Assembly: GCA_021325135.1 (NCBI GenBank) | Contig: JAJPHT010000045.1 | Span: forward strand, 62,001-126,000 | DNA length: 64,000 nucleotides | From: Pseudomonadota bacterium | GTDB lineage: Archaea > Thermoplasmatota > SW-10-69-26 > JACQPN01 > JAJPHT01 | Reading direction: 5' to 3' | Part shown: in pieces, positions 33,165 to 41,793 of the stretch | Layout of the letters: every line of letters starts with the position of its first letter | How positions within the stretch are numbered: the stretch's first letter is position 1 | Program-made: the position numbers and the translations under genes | The notes under the pieces: model-generated | What the model was told of the DNA's origin: nothing | What the model saw: only the letters and a program-made list of their open reading frames with translations | Databases searched by the model: none

Positions 33165-33587
33165 GTGGAGCCGCTGCCCTCGTCCCTCGTCGCGCGCGTG
33201 GCGAAGGCGCGGCGCGTCGTGGAGGTGGGGGCCGGCGCGCGCTTCGAGACGGCGCTGGCGGTGGCGGCGCTGGGCCCCGAGGTGCTGGTCACCGACGTGG
33301 ACGCGCGCGTGCTGGCGGCGCCCGCTCCGTTGCGCGCCCTCGTGCACGACGTCGTGCGCGGTGATCCCCGGCTTCTGGGGCCCGCGGACGTGGTGCTGGC
33401 GGTGCGGGCGCCCGAGGAGCTTCAGCTTCCCATCGCCCGCGTGGCGCGCCGCCTGGGCGCGGACCTGGCGCTGCGGCCGCTCAAGGACGAGTGGGCGGAC
33501 GTCTCGGAGGCGTTTCCCCGGTGGGAGGCGCTGGGAGCGGGGTGGCGCTGGCACGCGCGGCCATCGAGCGATGGGCGCGAATGGTGA
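33165..33587 (+). CDS. UPF0146 family protein
   Basis: 140 residues from GTG 33165. A degenerate Rossmann-like fold with RVVEVGAGARFETALAVAALG, VLVTDVDARV and ADVVLAVRAPEELQLPIARVARRLGADLALRPL, the pattern of UPF0146. These archaeal proteins resemble SAM-dependent methyltransferases but lack a clear substrate site. The start is chosen to keep SSLVARVAKARRVVEVG; upstream in-frame codons overlap the RimI promoter. A small membrane gene follows after 25 bases. Confidence 0.78.
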   Translation: MEPLPSSLVARVAKARRVVEVGAGARFETALAVAALGPEVLVTDVDARVLAAPAPLRALVHDVVRGDPRLLGPADVVLAVRAPEELQLPIARVARRLGADLALRPLKDEWADVSEAFPRWEALGAGWRWHARPSSDGREW

Positions 33588-33612
33588 AAGGGGGCGGCGC
33601 CGAGGACGGAGC

Positions 33613-33711
33613 ATGAAGGTCATGCGGACCCTGGCCATGGCGGCCCTCGGATTCGGCGCCTACGCGGCGTACAAGCGATGGCGCGACAACCGGAAGACGC
33701 TCAACGCTTGA
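33613..33711 (+). CDS. 32-residue membrane-associated peptide
   Basis: MKVMRTLAMAALGFGAYAAYKRWRDNRKTLNA: one short hydrophobic helix followed by a basic tail. It lies 25 bases after UPF0146 and overlaps the end of the convergent serB by 11 bases. Too small for family assignment, but the Lys/Arg-rich tail and clean ATG make it a plausible small protein. Confidence 0.4.
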   Translation: MKVMRTLAMAALGFGAYAAYKRWRDNRKTLNA

Positions 33712-34882
33712 GGTCGTACTCGGTGGCGCCCAGCGCGTAGAGGATGCCCTTGAGGTTCTCGCGGCTGAGGCTGCCCGAGGCGGCGCGCTTGAGGATCTCC
33801 TTGGCGTTGAAGGCGATGCCGAGGCCCGCGTTGCGGATCATGATCTGGTCGTTGGCGCCGTCGCCCACGGCCACGACCTCGTCGCGCTTGAGCCCCTCGC
33901 GCGCGGCCAGCTCCTCCAGGATCTCCCCTTTCCTGTGCATGTCGATGACGTCGCCTTCGACCTCGCCGGTGACGACGCCGTCGCGGATGACGAGCCGGTT
34001 GGCGAACGTGTAGTCGAACCCCAGCTCGCGCTTGAGGCGGTCGGTGAAGAAGGTGAAGCCGCCGCTGATGAGGGCGAGGCGGAAGCCCATCTCCTTGAGC
34101 GCGCGCACGAGGTCCTCCGCGCCGGGGGTGAGGCGCAGGCTGCCGGCGACTGCCTCCAGGTCCTGCACGGTGAGCCCCTTGAGCATCTTCACGCGCTCGC
34201 GCAGCGCCTCGCGGAAGTCCATCTCGCCGCGCATGGCGCGCTCGGTGATGGACGCGACGTGGGCCTCGACGCCGGCCGCGCGCGCAAGCTCGTTGATGAC
34301 CTCGCCGTCGACGATGGTGCTGTCCATGTCGAAGACCACGAGGCGCTTGGTCGTTCGGAACATGCTGTGCGGCTGGATGACGGCGTCCACGCCCACGCGC
34401 TCGCAGGTGCGGCGGATGGCGTGGCGCAGCTGCTCGAAGTCGGCGCCGCGCACGTCGATCCACATCTCGAAGGCCATGAGGTCGCCCTGCGCGACGTGGT
34501 GCATGCGCTCGATGTTGGCCCGCGCGTCGGCGATGGTGCGCGTGATGGCCGCCATGACGCCCGGCTTGTCGCTGCCCACGATGGTGACGACGCGCACGTC
34601 CTTGCTGCGCATCGCGGCCTCGCGCTCGACGACCTCGGCCTTCACGTCCACGCCCACGTCGCGCCCGCGCAGGGAAAGCTCGTAGGCGAAGCGGTAGAGG
34701 TCGAGCCCCGGGGGCAGGTCGGCGGGCTCGATGAGCATGACCATGGAGAAGAGGCCGTAGATGGAGGACTGCTCGACGTGGACGATGTTGCCGCCCAGGT
34801 CGGTGACGGCGCCCGACACGTCCGCCACGAGGCCCGGCCTGTCGCGGCCCAGGGCGGTGAGGGCGATGATGCGGTCCGTCAC
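33701..34882 (-). CDS. serB: Phosphoserine phosphatase with two ACT domains
   Basis: 393 residues. Two ACT domains at the N-terminus (RIIALTALGRDRPGLVADVSGAV at 4-80, and VRVVTIVGSDKPGVMAAITRTIAD at 96-175) are followed by the HAD catalytic domain. Its motifs are FDMDSTIVDGEVINELA (nucleophile Asp), LISGGFTFFTDRLK and VAVGDGANDQIMI. It makes L-serine from O-phosphoserine; the ACT domains probably bind serine for feedback control. This layout matches the two-ACT SerB of some archaea and actinobacteria. It is convergent with the small gene at 33613 and divergent from the HtrA gene. Confidence 0.92.
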   Translation of the reverse strand: MTDRIIALTALGRDRPGLVADVSGAVTDLGGNIVHVEQSSIYGLFSMVMLIEPADLPPGLDLYRFAYELSLRGRDVGVDVKAEVVEREAAMRSKDVRVVTIVGSDKPGVMAAITRTIADARANIERMHHVAQGDLMAFEMWIDVRGADFEQLRHAIRRTCERVGVDAVIQPHSMFRTTKRLVVFDMDSTIVDGEVINELARAAGVEAHVASITERAMRGEMDFREALRERVKMLKGLTVQDLEAVAGSLRLTPGAEDLVRALKEMGFRLALISGGFTFFTDRLKRELGFDYTFANRLVIRDGVVTGEVEGDVIDMHRKGEILEELAAREGLKRDEVVAVGDGANDQIMIRNAGLGIAFNAKEILKRAASGSLSRENLKGILYALGATEYDLKR

Positions 34883-34994
34883 GACCTGCGACCGGCCGCG
34901 CCCCCATTTGCCGGTTTCGCTCCCTCGCCATCGCCCGCCGTGACCAGCCGCGGCCCCGCCCCGTCCTCAAGGCAAGGCGCGCGGAGAGGGGGGC

Positions 34995-35921
34995 ATGCTC
35001 GCCGGCACCCTCTCCCGCGCCTTCCCCCTCTCTTCCCTCTCCGACGGCCTCGCCGACCTCGTCGCGCAGGCGAGCCCCGCCGTGGTGCAGCTTCGCGCGT
35101 GGCGCGAGGCGCGCTCCGGGCCGCCCACGGGGAGCGGCAGCGGCTTCCTCGTGAGCGCGCGGGGCCGCCTCCTCACCAACCACCACGTCACCGAGGGCGC
35201 GCGCCGCCTGGAGGCCGTGCTGCCTTCGGGCGAGACGCGGGAGGCGACGCTCCTGGGGCGCGACCCGCACACGGACCTCGCCGTGCTGGAGATCGAGAAG
35301 CCCGACGCGGACCCGCTCCTCCTGGCGCCGCCGGGCGATCTGCGCGTGGGCGAGATGGTCCTCGCCATGGGCTCTCCCTTCGGCCTTGCCGGGAGCGTGA
35401 GCCTCGGCATCGTCTCGGGGCTGGGGCGCAGCCTCCGCTCGGGGTCGGGCCGCCTCATCGAGAACGTGATCCAGACCGACGCGCCGCTCAATCCTGGCAA
35501 CTCGGGCGGGCCGCTGGTGGACATGCGCGGGCGCGCCGTGGGCGTGAACACCGCCCTCTTCCTCCCCGCGCAGGGCATCGGCCTCGCCATCCCCGCGAGC
35601 ACGGCGCAGCTCGTCCTGGACGAGATCCTCCAGTTCGGCCGCGTGCGCCGCGCGTGGCTGGGCGTCGTGGGGCAGACGCTCGCGCCGCCGGGCCGCAAGG
35701 GGGGCATCCTCATCCACCGCGTGGAGCCCGGCTCGCCCGCCGAGGCCGCGGGGCTGGAGCCCGAGGACGTGCTCGTGGGCCTGGAGGGCAAGGAGGTGGA
35801 CGGCCTCGACGCGCTGCTGCGCGCGCTTCCGCGCGAGGCCATCGGCCGCGAGGTGGAGCTTGGCGTGCTGCGCGGCCGCAGGCGCCTCGCGCTGCGGGCG
35901 CGGCTCGCCGAGGCGCCTTAA
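34995..35921 (+). CDS. HtrA/DegP-like trypsin-fold protease with PDZ domain
   Basis: 308 residues. The catalytic triad is H64 (LTNHHVTEG), D94 (HTDLAVLEI) and S170 (LNPGNSGGPLVD). A PDZ domain follows (about 215-300, with GGILIHRVEPGSPAEAAGLEPEDVLVGL). It would degrade or refold damaged proteins. No signal peptide or transmembrane helix is visible, unlike most HtrA proteins, so it may act inside the cell or use an unusual export route. The A/T-poor upstream region gives no clear promoter. It ends just before a family B repeat. Confidence 0.88.
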   Translation: MLAGTLSRAFPLSSLSDGLADLVAQASPAVVQLRAWREARSGPPTGSGSGFLVSARGRLLTNHHVTEGARRLEAVLPSGETREATLLGRDPHTDLAVLEIEKPDADPLLLAPPGDLRVGEMVLAMGSPFGLAGSVSLGIVSGLGRSLRSGSGRLIENVIQTDAPLNPGNSGGPLVDMRGRAVGVNTALFLPAQGIGLAIPASTAQLVLDEILQFGRVRRAWLGVVGQTLAPPGRKGGILIHRVEPGSPAEAAGLEPEDVLVGLEGKEVDGLDALLRALPREAIGREVELGVLRGRRRLALRARLAEAP

Positions 35922-35928
35922 GCGGAGG

Positions 35929-36042
35929 GTTCGGGGGCGCAGCTCCCTGACGTTTTCACTTGGTGCTATTACGATTACGTCAGGGGGCTTCGCCCCCCGA
36001 ACCCCCCTCGGGTGCGCGCGCTGCGGCGCGCGCGACGGCTTG
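35929..36042. repeat. Family B palindromic repeat, copy 2 (full palindrome)
   Basis: GGTTCGGGGGCGCAGCTCCCTGACGT and its partner ACGTCAGGGGGCTTCGCCCCCCGAACC face each other across a 25-base A/T-rich spacer (35965-35989). A GC hairpin TGCGCGCGCTGCGGCGCGCGCG follows. Sits between the HtrA gene and a convergent gene, where it may end both transcripts. Confidence 0.75.
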
Positions 36043-36045
36043 CTT

Positions 36046-36444
36046 CTAGGGCCCGATGCTGGACGGGATGCACTTGGTGATGTCGTTGATCTCCACCGAG
36101 GGCGGCACGGTCCCGATGTAGATGCACGGGTCGGAGGCCAAGGTCTGCGCGACGACGCCCTCCTGCGGGTCGGCCGCGCTCGCGACCTCGTAGGCCGCGT
36201 AGCCCGCGGGCACCTGCGCCTGCGCGGCGGTGGGCGGAAGCGAGGCGAGGGGCGTCGCCGCGCCGTCGTGCAGCCCGTAGACGACGTAGCCGTCCACGTT
36301 CCCGGGCGCGGGGACCCACGCGACGAGCACCGAGGTGGCGGACGCCTGCACGGCGACGGCCGCGATGGGCTGCGAGCCGTCGAGCGGCCCGGCGGAGGCC
36401 AAGGGGAGGAGGAGCAGCAGGGGAAGGGCGATGGGGAGACGCAT
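36046..36444 (-). CDS. Small secreted fibronectin type III-like protein
   Basis: 132 residues with a signal peptide (1-18) and one FnIII-like domain: VAVQASATSVLVAWVPAPGNVDGYVVYGL is the typical opening strand pair. The tail contains two cysteines (DPCIYIG and TKCIPS) that could pair. No catalytic features are seen. An ATTATGG box about 35 bases before ATG 36444 on the minus strand is a candidate promoter. Its Cys-containing tail resembles the small secreted proteins near 57-60 kb only in general style. Confidence 0.6.
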   Translation of the reverse strand: MRLPIALPLLLLLPLASAGPLDGSQPIAAVAVQASATSVLVAWVPAPGNVDGYVVYGLHDGAATPLASLPPTAAQAQVPAGYAAYEVASAADPQEGVVAQTLASDPCIYIGTVPPSVEINDITKCIPSSIGP

Positions 36445-36746
36445 GTCGGTCGACCGGGCCCCTCATGGACCTCAGCGCCATAATGCTATCGCAGGCGGCA
36501 CTCGGGGCGCGGCCTTCGCTCCCGATCGTGGAGGATTGTTAGCGAAGCGCGGGCGGCGACCTTCTCGGACCCTTGCAGGTCCGGGCGAAAATTCCCAGGC
36601 GGGCGCGGGCGGGAGGTTGCGCCTTCCGTGGAGGATTCTGGTGAAGTCCACCCCCGTTTTCCCTCGCCTCCGCGCCCAGATCAACGAGCGACGGCATAAC
36701 GTCATACGGGGCAAGCGCGTTAGCGCGCCCCAGGTCAGGATTGGAG
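36445..36746. promoter_or_regulatory. 302-base divergent promoter region
   Basis: Contains the CATAATGCTA box at 36479-36488 (likely for the minus-strand gene) and CATAACGTCATAC near 36696-36708 (plus strand). A direct repeat CGTGGAGGATT occurs at 36529 and 36639 and may be a regulator site. Confidence 0.45.
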
Positions 36747-38261
36747 ATGAAGCTGGGCACGTTTGTTATTGGCATCCTGGCGGCGGTCGCGCTGGCGGCG
36801 CCGTCGGCGGCCGCGGCCGAGCCCGCATCGGGCACGCTCACGGTGGAAGGACCCGTCGCGCTGGGCGACGGCGCCCGCGTGGAGGCGGCGCCCCTCGCCG
36901 TGCTGCTTGACGATGCCGCGGGGCTCGCTACGCTGGAGATCCGCGCGGCCGCCGCCCGCGTCTGCTTTTACACTGCGTACGTCGTCGAGGGCTCCGGCGT
37001 CGCCGCGCAGTGGCCGCAGCTCCAGGGCGGCTGCGAGGAGCGCACCAGCGTCGTGCTCACGGCGGGCCGCGACGCCTCCGCCTCGGGCTGGCTGGGCGCG
37101 TACCCGGGCCCCGGCTCGCGCGTCGACGCCGCGTGGAGCCGCGCCACTGCCGAGTCGCGTCCCCCCTCCACCCTGCGCAGCCCGGGCCAGGCGACGGGCA
37201 GCGTCGCCTCGGACCCGGGCGCGACGTTCCCCTTCTACGACGCGCGCATCGACCGCCCCTTCGTGCAGGTCGACGGCGTGGGCGCGCTGCGGCTCGCGGG
37301 CCCTGGCGCGGTAAAGTTCCTGGGGCCCGCGGTCCACCTCTCCTCCTCCCAGGGGAGCGCGGACTACGCGACGGGCGAGCGCTCCAGCGACGGGGCGATC
37401 CAGTCGCGCGCCCGCTCGTGGCTCTACGTCTCCTTCGACGACGCGACGCTGGACCTCAGCAGCGTGGCGCCCGTCGCCCTCGCCACCGCCGAAGCCCATG
37501 CGAGGGCCGGCGACGTGCAGGTGCGCGCGCTGGGCGGCTCGCTGCGCGCGGGCCCCGCCACCTACCGGCCCGCGGCGGGCGAGGCCGACGTGCTGCGCGG
37601 CGACCTCTCCGCGACGCTCTCCCCGGACAGCGGCGGCTCGGCGTCGCGCATGGACGTCGAGGGGCAGCTGGCGTTCACCACGTTCGTCCGCGAGCGCGCG
37701 GGGCCGCTCCCCTTCGCGGGCCCCTCCGGCGCGGCGCCCCTGGGTCTCGTCGCCGTGGGCGCGGTCGTCGCGGGCGGCGGCGCCGTCGCGTGGGCCCGCA
37801 GGCGCCGCCGCGGCGTGCGCGTGAGCCTGAGCGCGGCCGCCTGCCTGGAAGAGGCGCGCAACGCGGAGTTGGCCCGCGACCCCGAGCGCGCGCTCGCCTG
37901 GGCGCGCCGCGCCGCCCAGGCCGAGCCCGAGGACGGCGCGATCCTCCTTGAGCTGGCGTGGCACCTGGACCACGCGGGCCAAGCCGCCGAGGCGCTCGCC
38001 GCTCACGCCGCCGCGCTCCGCCTCGCGGCCCCGCACGACGGGCGCGCCCACCTGGAGATGGCGTTCTTCCTCGCGAAGCGCATGCTCGACGTCGAGGGCG
38101 CCGAGGCCGAGATCGTGGAGGCGCTGCGCCGCGACCCCGCGCTCCTGGCCCAGGTCTTCATGGAGGAGGAGGTCCTCGCCGCGCTCTCGGGCCGCAGCGC
38201 CTTCGAGCGCGCGGTGCGGCGCGCCGAAGCCCACGACGACGCCAGCGCCGCGCTCAGCTGA
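36747..38261 (+). CDS. Exported protein with cytoplasmic TPR-like tail
   Basis: 504 residues: a signal peptide (1-24) and an extracytoplasmic beta-rich region (25-325) of unknown family with a Cys pair (VCFY, GGCEER). A transmembrane helix (about 333-352) is followed by RRRRR and a helical cytoplasmic region (360-495). That region has two or three TPR-like repeats (ARNAELARDPERALAWARRAAQAEP, LELAWHLDHAGQAAEALAAHAAAL). The TPR part would bind a protein partner, so the whole may connect the cell surface to a cytoplasmic complex. It overlaps the convergent winged-helix gene by 8 bases. Confidence 0.6.
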   Translation: MKLGTFVIGILAAVALAAPSAAAAEPASGTLTVEGPVALGDGARVEAAPLAVLLDDAAGLATLEIRAAAARVCFYTAYVVEGSGVAAQWPQLQGGCEERTSVVLTAGRDASASGWLGAYPGPGSRVDAAWSRATAESRPPSTLRSPGQATGSVASDPGATFPFYDARIDRPFVQVDGVGALRLAGPGAVKFLGPAVHLSSSQGSADYATGERSSDGAIQSRARSWLYVSFDDATLDLSSVAPVALATAEAHARAGDVQVRALGGSLRAGPATYRPAAGEADVLRGDLSATLSPDSGGSASRMDVEGQLAFTTFVRERAGPLPFAGPSGAAPLGLVAVGAVVAGGGAVAWARRRRRGVRVSLSAAACLEEARNAELARDPERALAWARRAAQAEPEDGAILLELAWHLDHAGQAAEALAAHAAALRLAAPHDGRAHLEMAFFLAKRMLDVEGAEAEIVEALRRDPALLAQVFMEEEVLAALSGRSAFERAVRRAEAHDDASAALS

Positions 38262-38577
38262 TCCTATCGCGGCGCGTCGAGAGCCCTTCCGCCATCGCGT
38301 CCTCCACCGCCAGCAGGCTCTCCGCGACGCGGCGGCCCCACGGCGTCAGCCGGATGGTGGCCGCCTGCACCGCGCCCTGCCCCGTGTACGTCGTGCGGAT
38401 GAGGCCCAACTCTTCGAGGCGCGTCTGCACCTGCTTCGCCGTGTAGGGCGAGGCCTGCGTCGCGGCGTGGAACTGCCGCACGTTGAACGGCTCGTCGACC
38501 GCCATGCGGATGAGCACGCTGGCCTCGGGCGACTCCAGGGCATCCAACGCGGCGGCGAGACGGCGCGGTCGCATCAT
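38254..38577 (-). CDS. Winged-helix DNA-binding protein
   Basis: 107 residues from the double ATG at 38577/38574. One winged-helix domain is visible: ALDALESPEASVLIRMAVDEPFNVRQFHAATQASPYTAKQVQTRLEELGLIR, followed by the wing strand and an amphipathic C-terminal helix (GRRVAESLLAVEDAMAEGL) that could dimerise. It resembles MarR/ArsR-like archaeal regulators. A good TATA box lies on the minus strand at 38663-38673, giving a leader of about 65 bases. It may regulate itself or its convergent neighbour. Confidence 0.65.
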   Translation of the reverse strand: MMRPRRLAAALDALESPEASVLIRMAVDEPFNVRQFHAATQASPYTAKQVQTRLEELGLIRTTYTGQGAVQAATIRLTPWGRRVAESLLAVEDAMAEGLSTRRDRIS

Positions 38578-38662
38578 GATGCGAAGTGCGACCGGCAAGA
38601 AAAAGGCATCGCCAACACGACCCGCATTCAGGGTGTGGATCAACGGATCGAAAATCGACTGC

Positions 38663-38673
38663 GTATCTTTTAT
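38663..38673 (-). promoter_or_regulatory. TATA box for the winged-helix gene
   Basis: On the minus strand the bases read CATAAAAGATA, the best TATA match in the window. It would start transcription near 38642. Confidence 0.6.
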
Positions 38674-38679
38674 GCTTGA

Positions 38680-39083
38680 AGAACGCCCCTCGGGGGTTCG
38701 CGCGGGGTCGCGTGTGCCGGCGCGAGCGGGGAAAGCGACCGCTGCACCCACCCCGCGCCCCCCGGGGCCGCCACGGTCGAAGTCTTGGGCCCCGGGGTTT
38801 TCTTATTGAGAAGAAGCGCCGCCGCGGAGAGGATCAAACTGTGGGAGGCTGTCGTTGGTTGGGAGGCGTCTGCGCGGCGGCGGGGCAAGGGCGATGGCGT
38901 CCGGACGCGCCGGGGCGATGGCCCTTGACGGCGGAAAGGGCCCCCGGAGGCGCTTGAGCGTCACGCGCCCACCCCGGGGAGTGCGGCCCTGCAGCGACGC
39001 CCCTGCGCCCCTGTTATGCCCGAGGCGCCCCTTCCGGAGTTCCGACACTCTTTTCAACGATCCCACGCGCACACCATTCTCCG
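38680..39083. other. About 400-base gene-free region
   Basis: G/C-rich with hairpin-forming GGGCCCCGGGG (38779-38797), then TTTTCTTATTGAGAAG (38798-38813), which could be a TATA box for a plus-strand transcript of unknown nature ending near CCCTGTTATGCCC (39009). No ORF with coding character was found. An unidentified non-coding RNA is possible. Confidence 0.35.
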
Positions 39084-39350
39084 ATGGCCGACGCGAGCCC
39101 CCCACCGCCCGTCATCGACGAGCTGCTCCAGGCCCATCGCGCCGTGGACGAGGCCAGCGCCGCCTGCGACCGCGCCTTCCGCATCAGCCTCGAAGCCCCC
39201 CGCGGCGAGAGCCGTGCCGCCCGCCGCGCCCTGGACGAGGCCGAGCACGAGCTGGAGATCGCCCTGCGCCGCCTCACCGACGCCCGCAACGCCCTCGACA
39301 CCCTCCACCATCCCACCGCCGAGGACGAGAAATCCTGGGGCGCCCACTGA
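39084..39350 (+). CDS. Small helical coiled-coil protein
   Basis: 88 residues, almost all predicted helix, with heptad-like ELLQAHRAVDEASAACDRAF and RRALDEAEHELEIALRRLTDARNALDTL. No family recognised. It ends with acidic and basic residues (TAEDEKSWGAH). A similar style (small Ala-rich helical protein) is seen at 47042, though the two do not align obviously. Confidence 0.55.
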   Translation: MADASPPPPVIDELLQAHRAVDEASAACDRAFRISLEAPRGESRAARRALDEAEHELEIALRRLTDARNALDTLHHPTAEDEKSWGAH

Positions 39351-39510
39351 GTCCTCCCCCGCGGTGACACGCACCGCTTATTCTCTGCCCCCGGGACTTG
39401 GCCACCCGGAAGCCCGCCCCGCAATAGGTCCTCGACCTGTTCCATCCCACGACCCATCGGTTCCCCCAACCTGTTTCGTCCCGCGGGGCGGGCTTTCTTT
39501 TCCTTTCATG

Positions 39511-39740
39511 CACTCCGTCGCACGCGCTTTCGCGCGTGCGGACTTCGTGGCAGAGGGGGTGGCTTCCCCCTCTGCACTCCCCCCGCCGGGGGGCTCCGCC
39601 CCCACGGACCCCCCGCCAGGGGGCTCACGCCCCCTGGGAACCCCCACCACGAAACGGGGGCTCCCTTGCTGGGGCTCGCAAAATAGGGGGCTCCCTCGCT
39701 GGAGGTCCCAGACGAGTGAGGGGCGCTTGGTGGAGTTCTC
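39511..39740. repeat. Family A dispersed repeat, copy 2 (long form)
   Basis: CACTCCGTCGCACGCGCTTTCGCGCGTGCGGACTTCGTGGCAG, then CCCCCTCTGCACTCCCCCCGCCGGGGGGCTCCGCCCCC, GACCCCCCGCCAGGGGGCTC and GGAACCCCCACCACGA, followed by a series of GGGGGCTCCCTTGCTGG units and GACGAGTGAGGGGC. It is almost identical to the copy at 55785 over at least 150 bases, and fills most of the 550-base gap before the fused acyl-CoA gene. Confidence 0.8.
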
Positions 39741-39902
39741 GACAGGGAGCATCGCCCTGATGGACGACCGATCGTGACGGGCCCTTTCTGGTGGGTCGCG
39801 ATGGGGGAGCGCCGCGGGGCGCGGGGGGCGTCCGCCACGAGGGAGGGGGAGCGCCTTGTGGGGGCGGAAAACCCCATGAACCCCTCTCCCGTTCGCGGCG
39901 AC

Positions 39903-41792
39903 ATGGCCATCCACAAGGTCGCGGTGCTGGGCGCGGGGAACATGGGCTCGGGCATCGCGCAGGCGTTCGCCCAGGCGGGCTTCGACGTGCACGTGCGCGA
40001 CGTGAAGCCCGAGCTGGTCCAGAAGGGGCGCGAGCGCATCGAGGGGCCGCTGCGCAAGCGCGTCGAGCAGGGCAAGACCTCCGCCGCCGAGGTGGACGGC
40101 ATCATGGCGCGCCTCCACGGCACGACCGACGTCCACGAGGCCGTCAAGGACGCGGACCTTGTCATCGAGGCCGTCTTCGAGGACCTCAAGGTCAAGAAGG
40201 AGGTCTTCGCCGAGGCGTCGAAGCATGCCAAGGCCGGCGCGATCTTCGCCACCAACACCTCCTCGCTCTCTGTCACCGACCTGGCCGCCGCCACGGACCG
40301 CCCCCGCCAGGTCGCGGGCCTGCACTTCTTCTTCCCCGCCGCCGTCAACAAGCTCGTCGAGGTCGTCGCGGGCCGCGAGACGGACCCCCGCGTCGTGGAC
40401 GACCTCGTGAAGGTCAGCCGCGCCATCGGCAAGGTGCCCATCCCCACCGCGGACGCCTACGGCTTCGCCGTCAACCGCTTCTTCGTCCCCTGGGTCAACG
40501 AGGCCGTGCGCCTCCTGGAGGAGGGCGTGGCCGACGTCGCCACCATCGACGCCGCCGCCAAGGAGGCCTTCGGCATCGGCATGGGCCCCTTCGAGCTGAT
40601 GAACGTCACCGGCGTCCCCATCTCCCTCCACGCCGAGCGCACGCTGCACGCGGGCTTCGGCGCCGCCTACGAGCCCGCCCGCCGGCTCGTCCACCAGGTG
40701 GAGGTCGAGAAGAAGGACTGGACCCTGGGCGGCGCGCCCGACCCCGCGCGGTTCGAGGCCGTGAAGGACCGCCTCCTGGGCGTCACCTTCGGCATCGCGG
40801 CGCGCCTCGTGGAGGAGGGCGTCGCCACCGCGGTCGACGTCGACAAGGGCGCCACCGTGGGCCTGCGCTGGGCCAAGGGCCCCTTCGCCATGATGAACGC
40901 CATGGGCACGAAGAAGGCCCTCGCCCTCGTGGAGAAGGTCCACGCGCGCTGGGGCGCCTCCTTCCCCGTGAGCCAGGAGCTTCGCCGCCTCGGCGCCGCC
41001 AACGCCCCGTGGGACCTCCCCCTCGTGCGCCTGGAGAAGGAGGGCCACGTCGCGGTGCTCACCATCGACCGCCCCGAGGCGTTGAACGCCCTCAACCCCA
41101 AGGTGCTCCACGACCTCCAGAAGCAGGTCCAGGCCGCGGCCGCGGACCCCGAGGTGCGCGTCCTCGTGGTGACCGGCGAGGGGCAGAAGGCGTTCATCGC
41201 GGGCGCCGACATCAAGGAGATGGCCACCAAGAGCGTCGCCGACGCGCGCCGCTTCACCGAGCTTGGCCAGCGCGCCATCCGCGAGCTGGAGCTTTGCGGC
41301 AAGCCCGTCGTCGCGGCCGTCAACGGCTTCGCCTTTGGCGGCGGCCTGGAGCTTGCCCTGGCCTGTGATATCATCCTCGCCAGCGACAAGGCGCTCTTCG
41401 CGCTCCCCGAGGTCACGCTGGGCATCCACCCGGGCTTTGGCGGCACGCAGCGTCTCCCGCGCCTCGTGGGCCCGCAGAAGGCCAAGGAATTGATCTTCAC
41501 CGCGCGCCGCTTCGACGCGGCGGAGGCCAAGGCCCTCGGGCTCGTCCTGGACGTCGTCCCAGCGGCGGACCTCATGAAGCGCGCCATGGCCCTCGCCAAC
41601 GCCATCGCCAAGAACGCACCCATCGCCGTGGGCCTCGCCAAGGCCAGCGTCAACCGCGGCCTCGACGTGGACCTCAACACGGGCCTCGCCTACGAGCTGG
41701 AGGCCGTGAGCCAGTGCTTCGCCACCGAGGACCAGAAGGGCTCCATGGACGCCTTCGTGAAGAAGACGACGTGGGAGATGAAGGGGAAGTAG
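39903..41792 (+). CDS. Fused 3-hydroxyacyl-CoA dehydrogenase / enoyl-CoA hydratase
   Basis: 629 residues. The N-terminal half has the NAD-binding VAVLGAGNMGSGIAQAFAQAG, NTSSLSV, the catalytic HFFFPA, and a second dehydrogenase helical domain. The C-terminal 240 residues form a crotonase domain with ADIKEM (oxyanion hole), GGGLELALACD and PEVTLGIHPGFGGTQRLPR. Archaeal fusions with this order hydrate crotonyl-CoA-like substrates and oxidise the product, in beta-oxidation or in the 4-hydroxybutyrate cycles. ATG 39903 fits the usual MAIHKVAVLGAG start; ATG 39876 is possible. TGATATCA lies within the crotonase part (41366). Confidence 0.92.
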   Translation: MAIHKVAVLGAGNMGSGIAQAFAQAGFDVHVRDVKPELVQKGRERIEGPLRKRVEQGKTSAAEVDGIMARLHGTTDVHEAVKDADLVIEAVFEDLKVKKEVFAEASKHAKAGAIFATNTSSLSVTDLAAATDRPRQVAGLHFFFPAAVNKLVEVVAGRETDPRVVDDLVKVSRAIGKVPIPTADAYGFAVNRFFVPWVNEAVRLLEEGVADVATIDAAAKEAFGIGMGPFELMNVTGVPISLHAERTLHAGFGAAYEPARRLVHQVEVEKKDWTLGGAPDPARFEAVKDRLLGVTFGIAARLVEEGVATAVDVDKGATVGLRWAKGPFAMMNAMGTKKALALVEKVHARWGASFPVSQELRRLGAANAPWDLPLVRLEKEGHVAVLTIDRPEALNALNPKVLHDLQKQVQAAAADPEVRVLVVTGEGQKAFIAGADIKEMATKSVADARRFTELGQRAIRELELCGKPVVAAVNGFAFGGGLELALACDIILASDKALFALPEVTLGIHPGFGGTQRLPRLVGPQKAKELIFTARRFDAAEAKALGLVLDVVPAADLMKRAMALANAIAKNAPIAVGLAKASVNRGLDVDLNTGLAYELEAVSQCFATEDQKGSMDAFVKKTTWEMKGK

Positions 41793-41793
41793 G

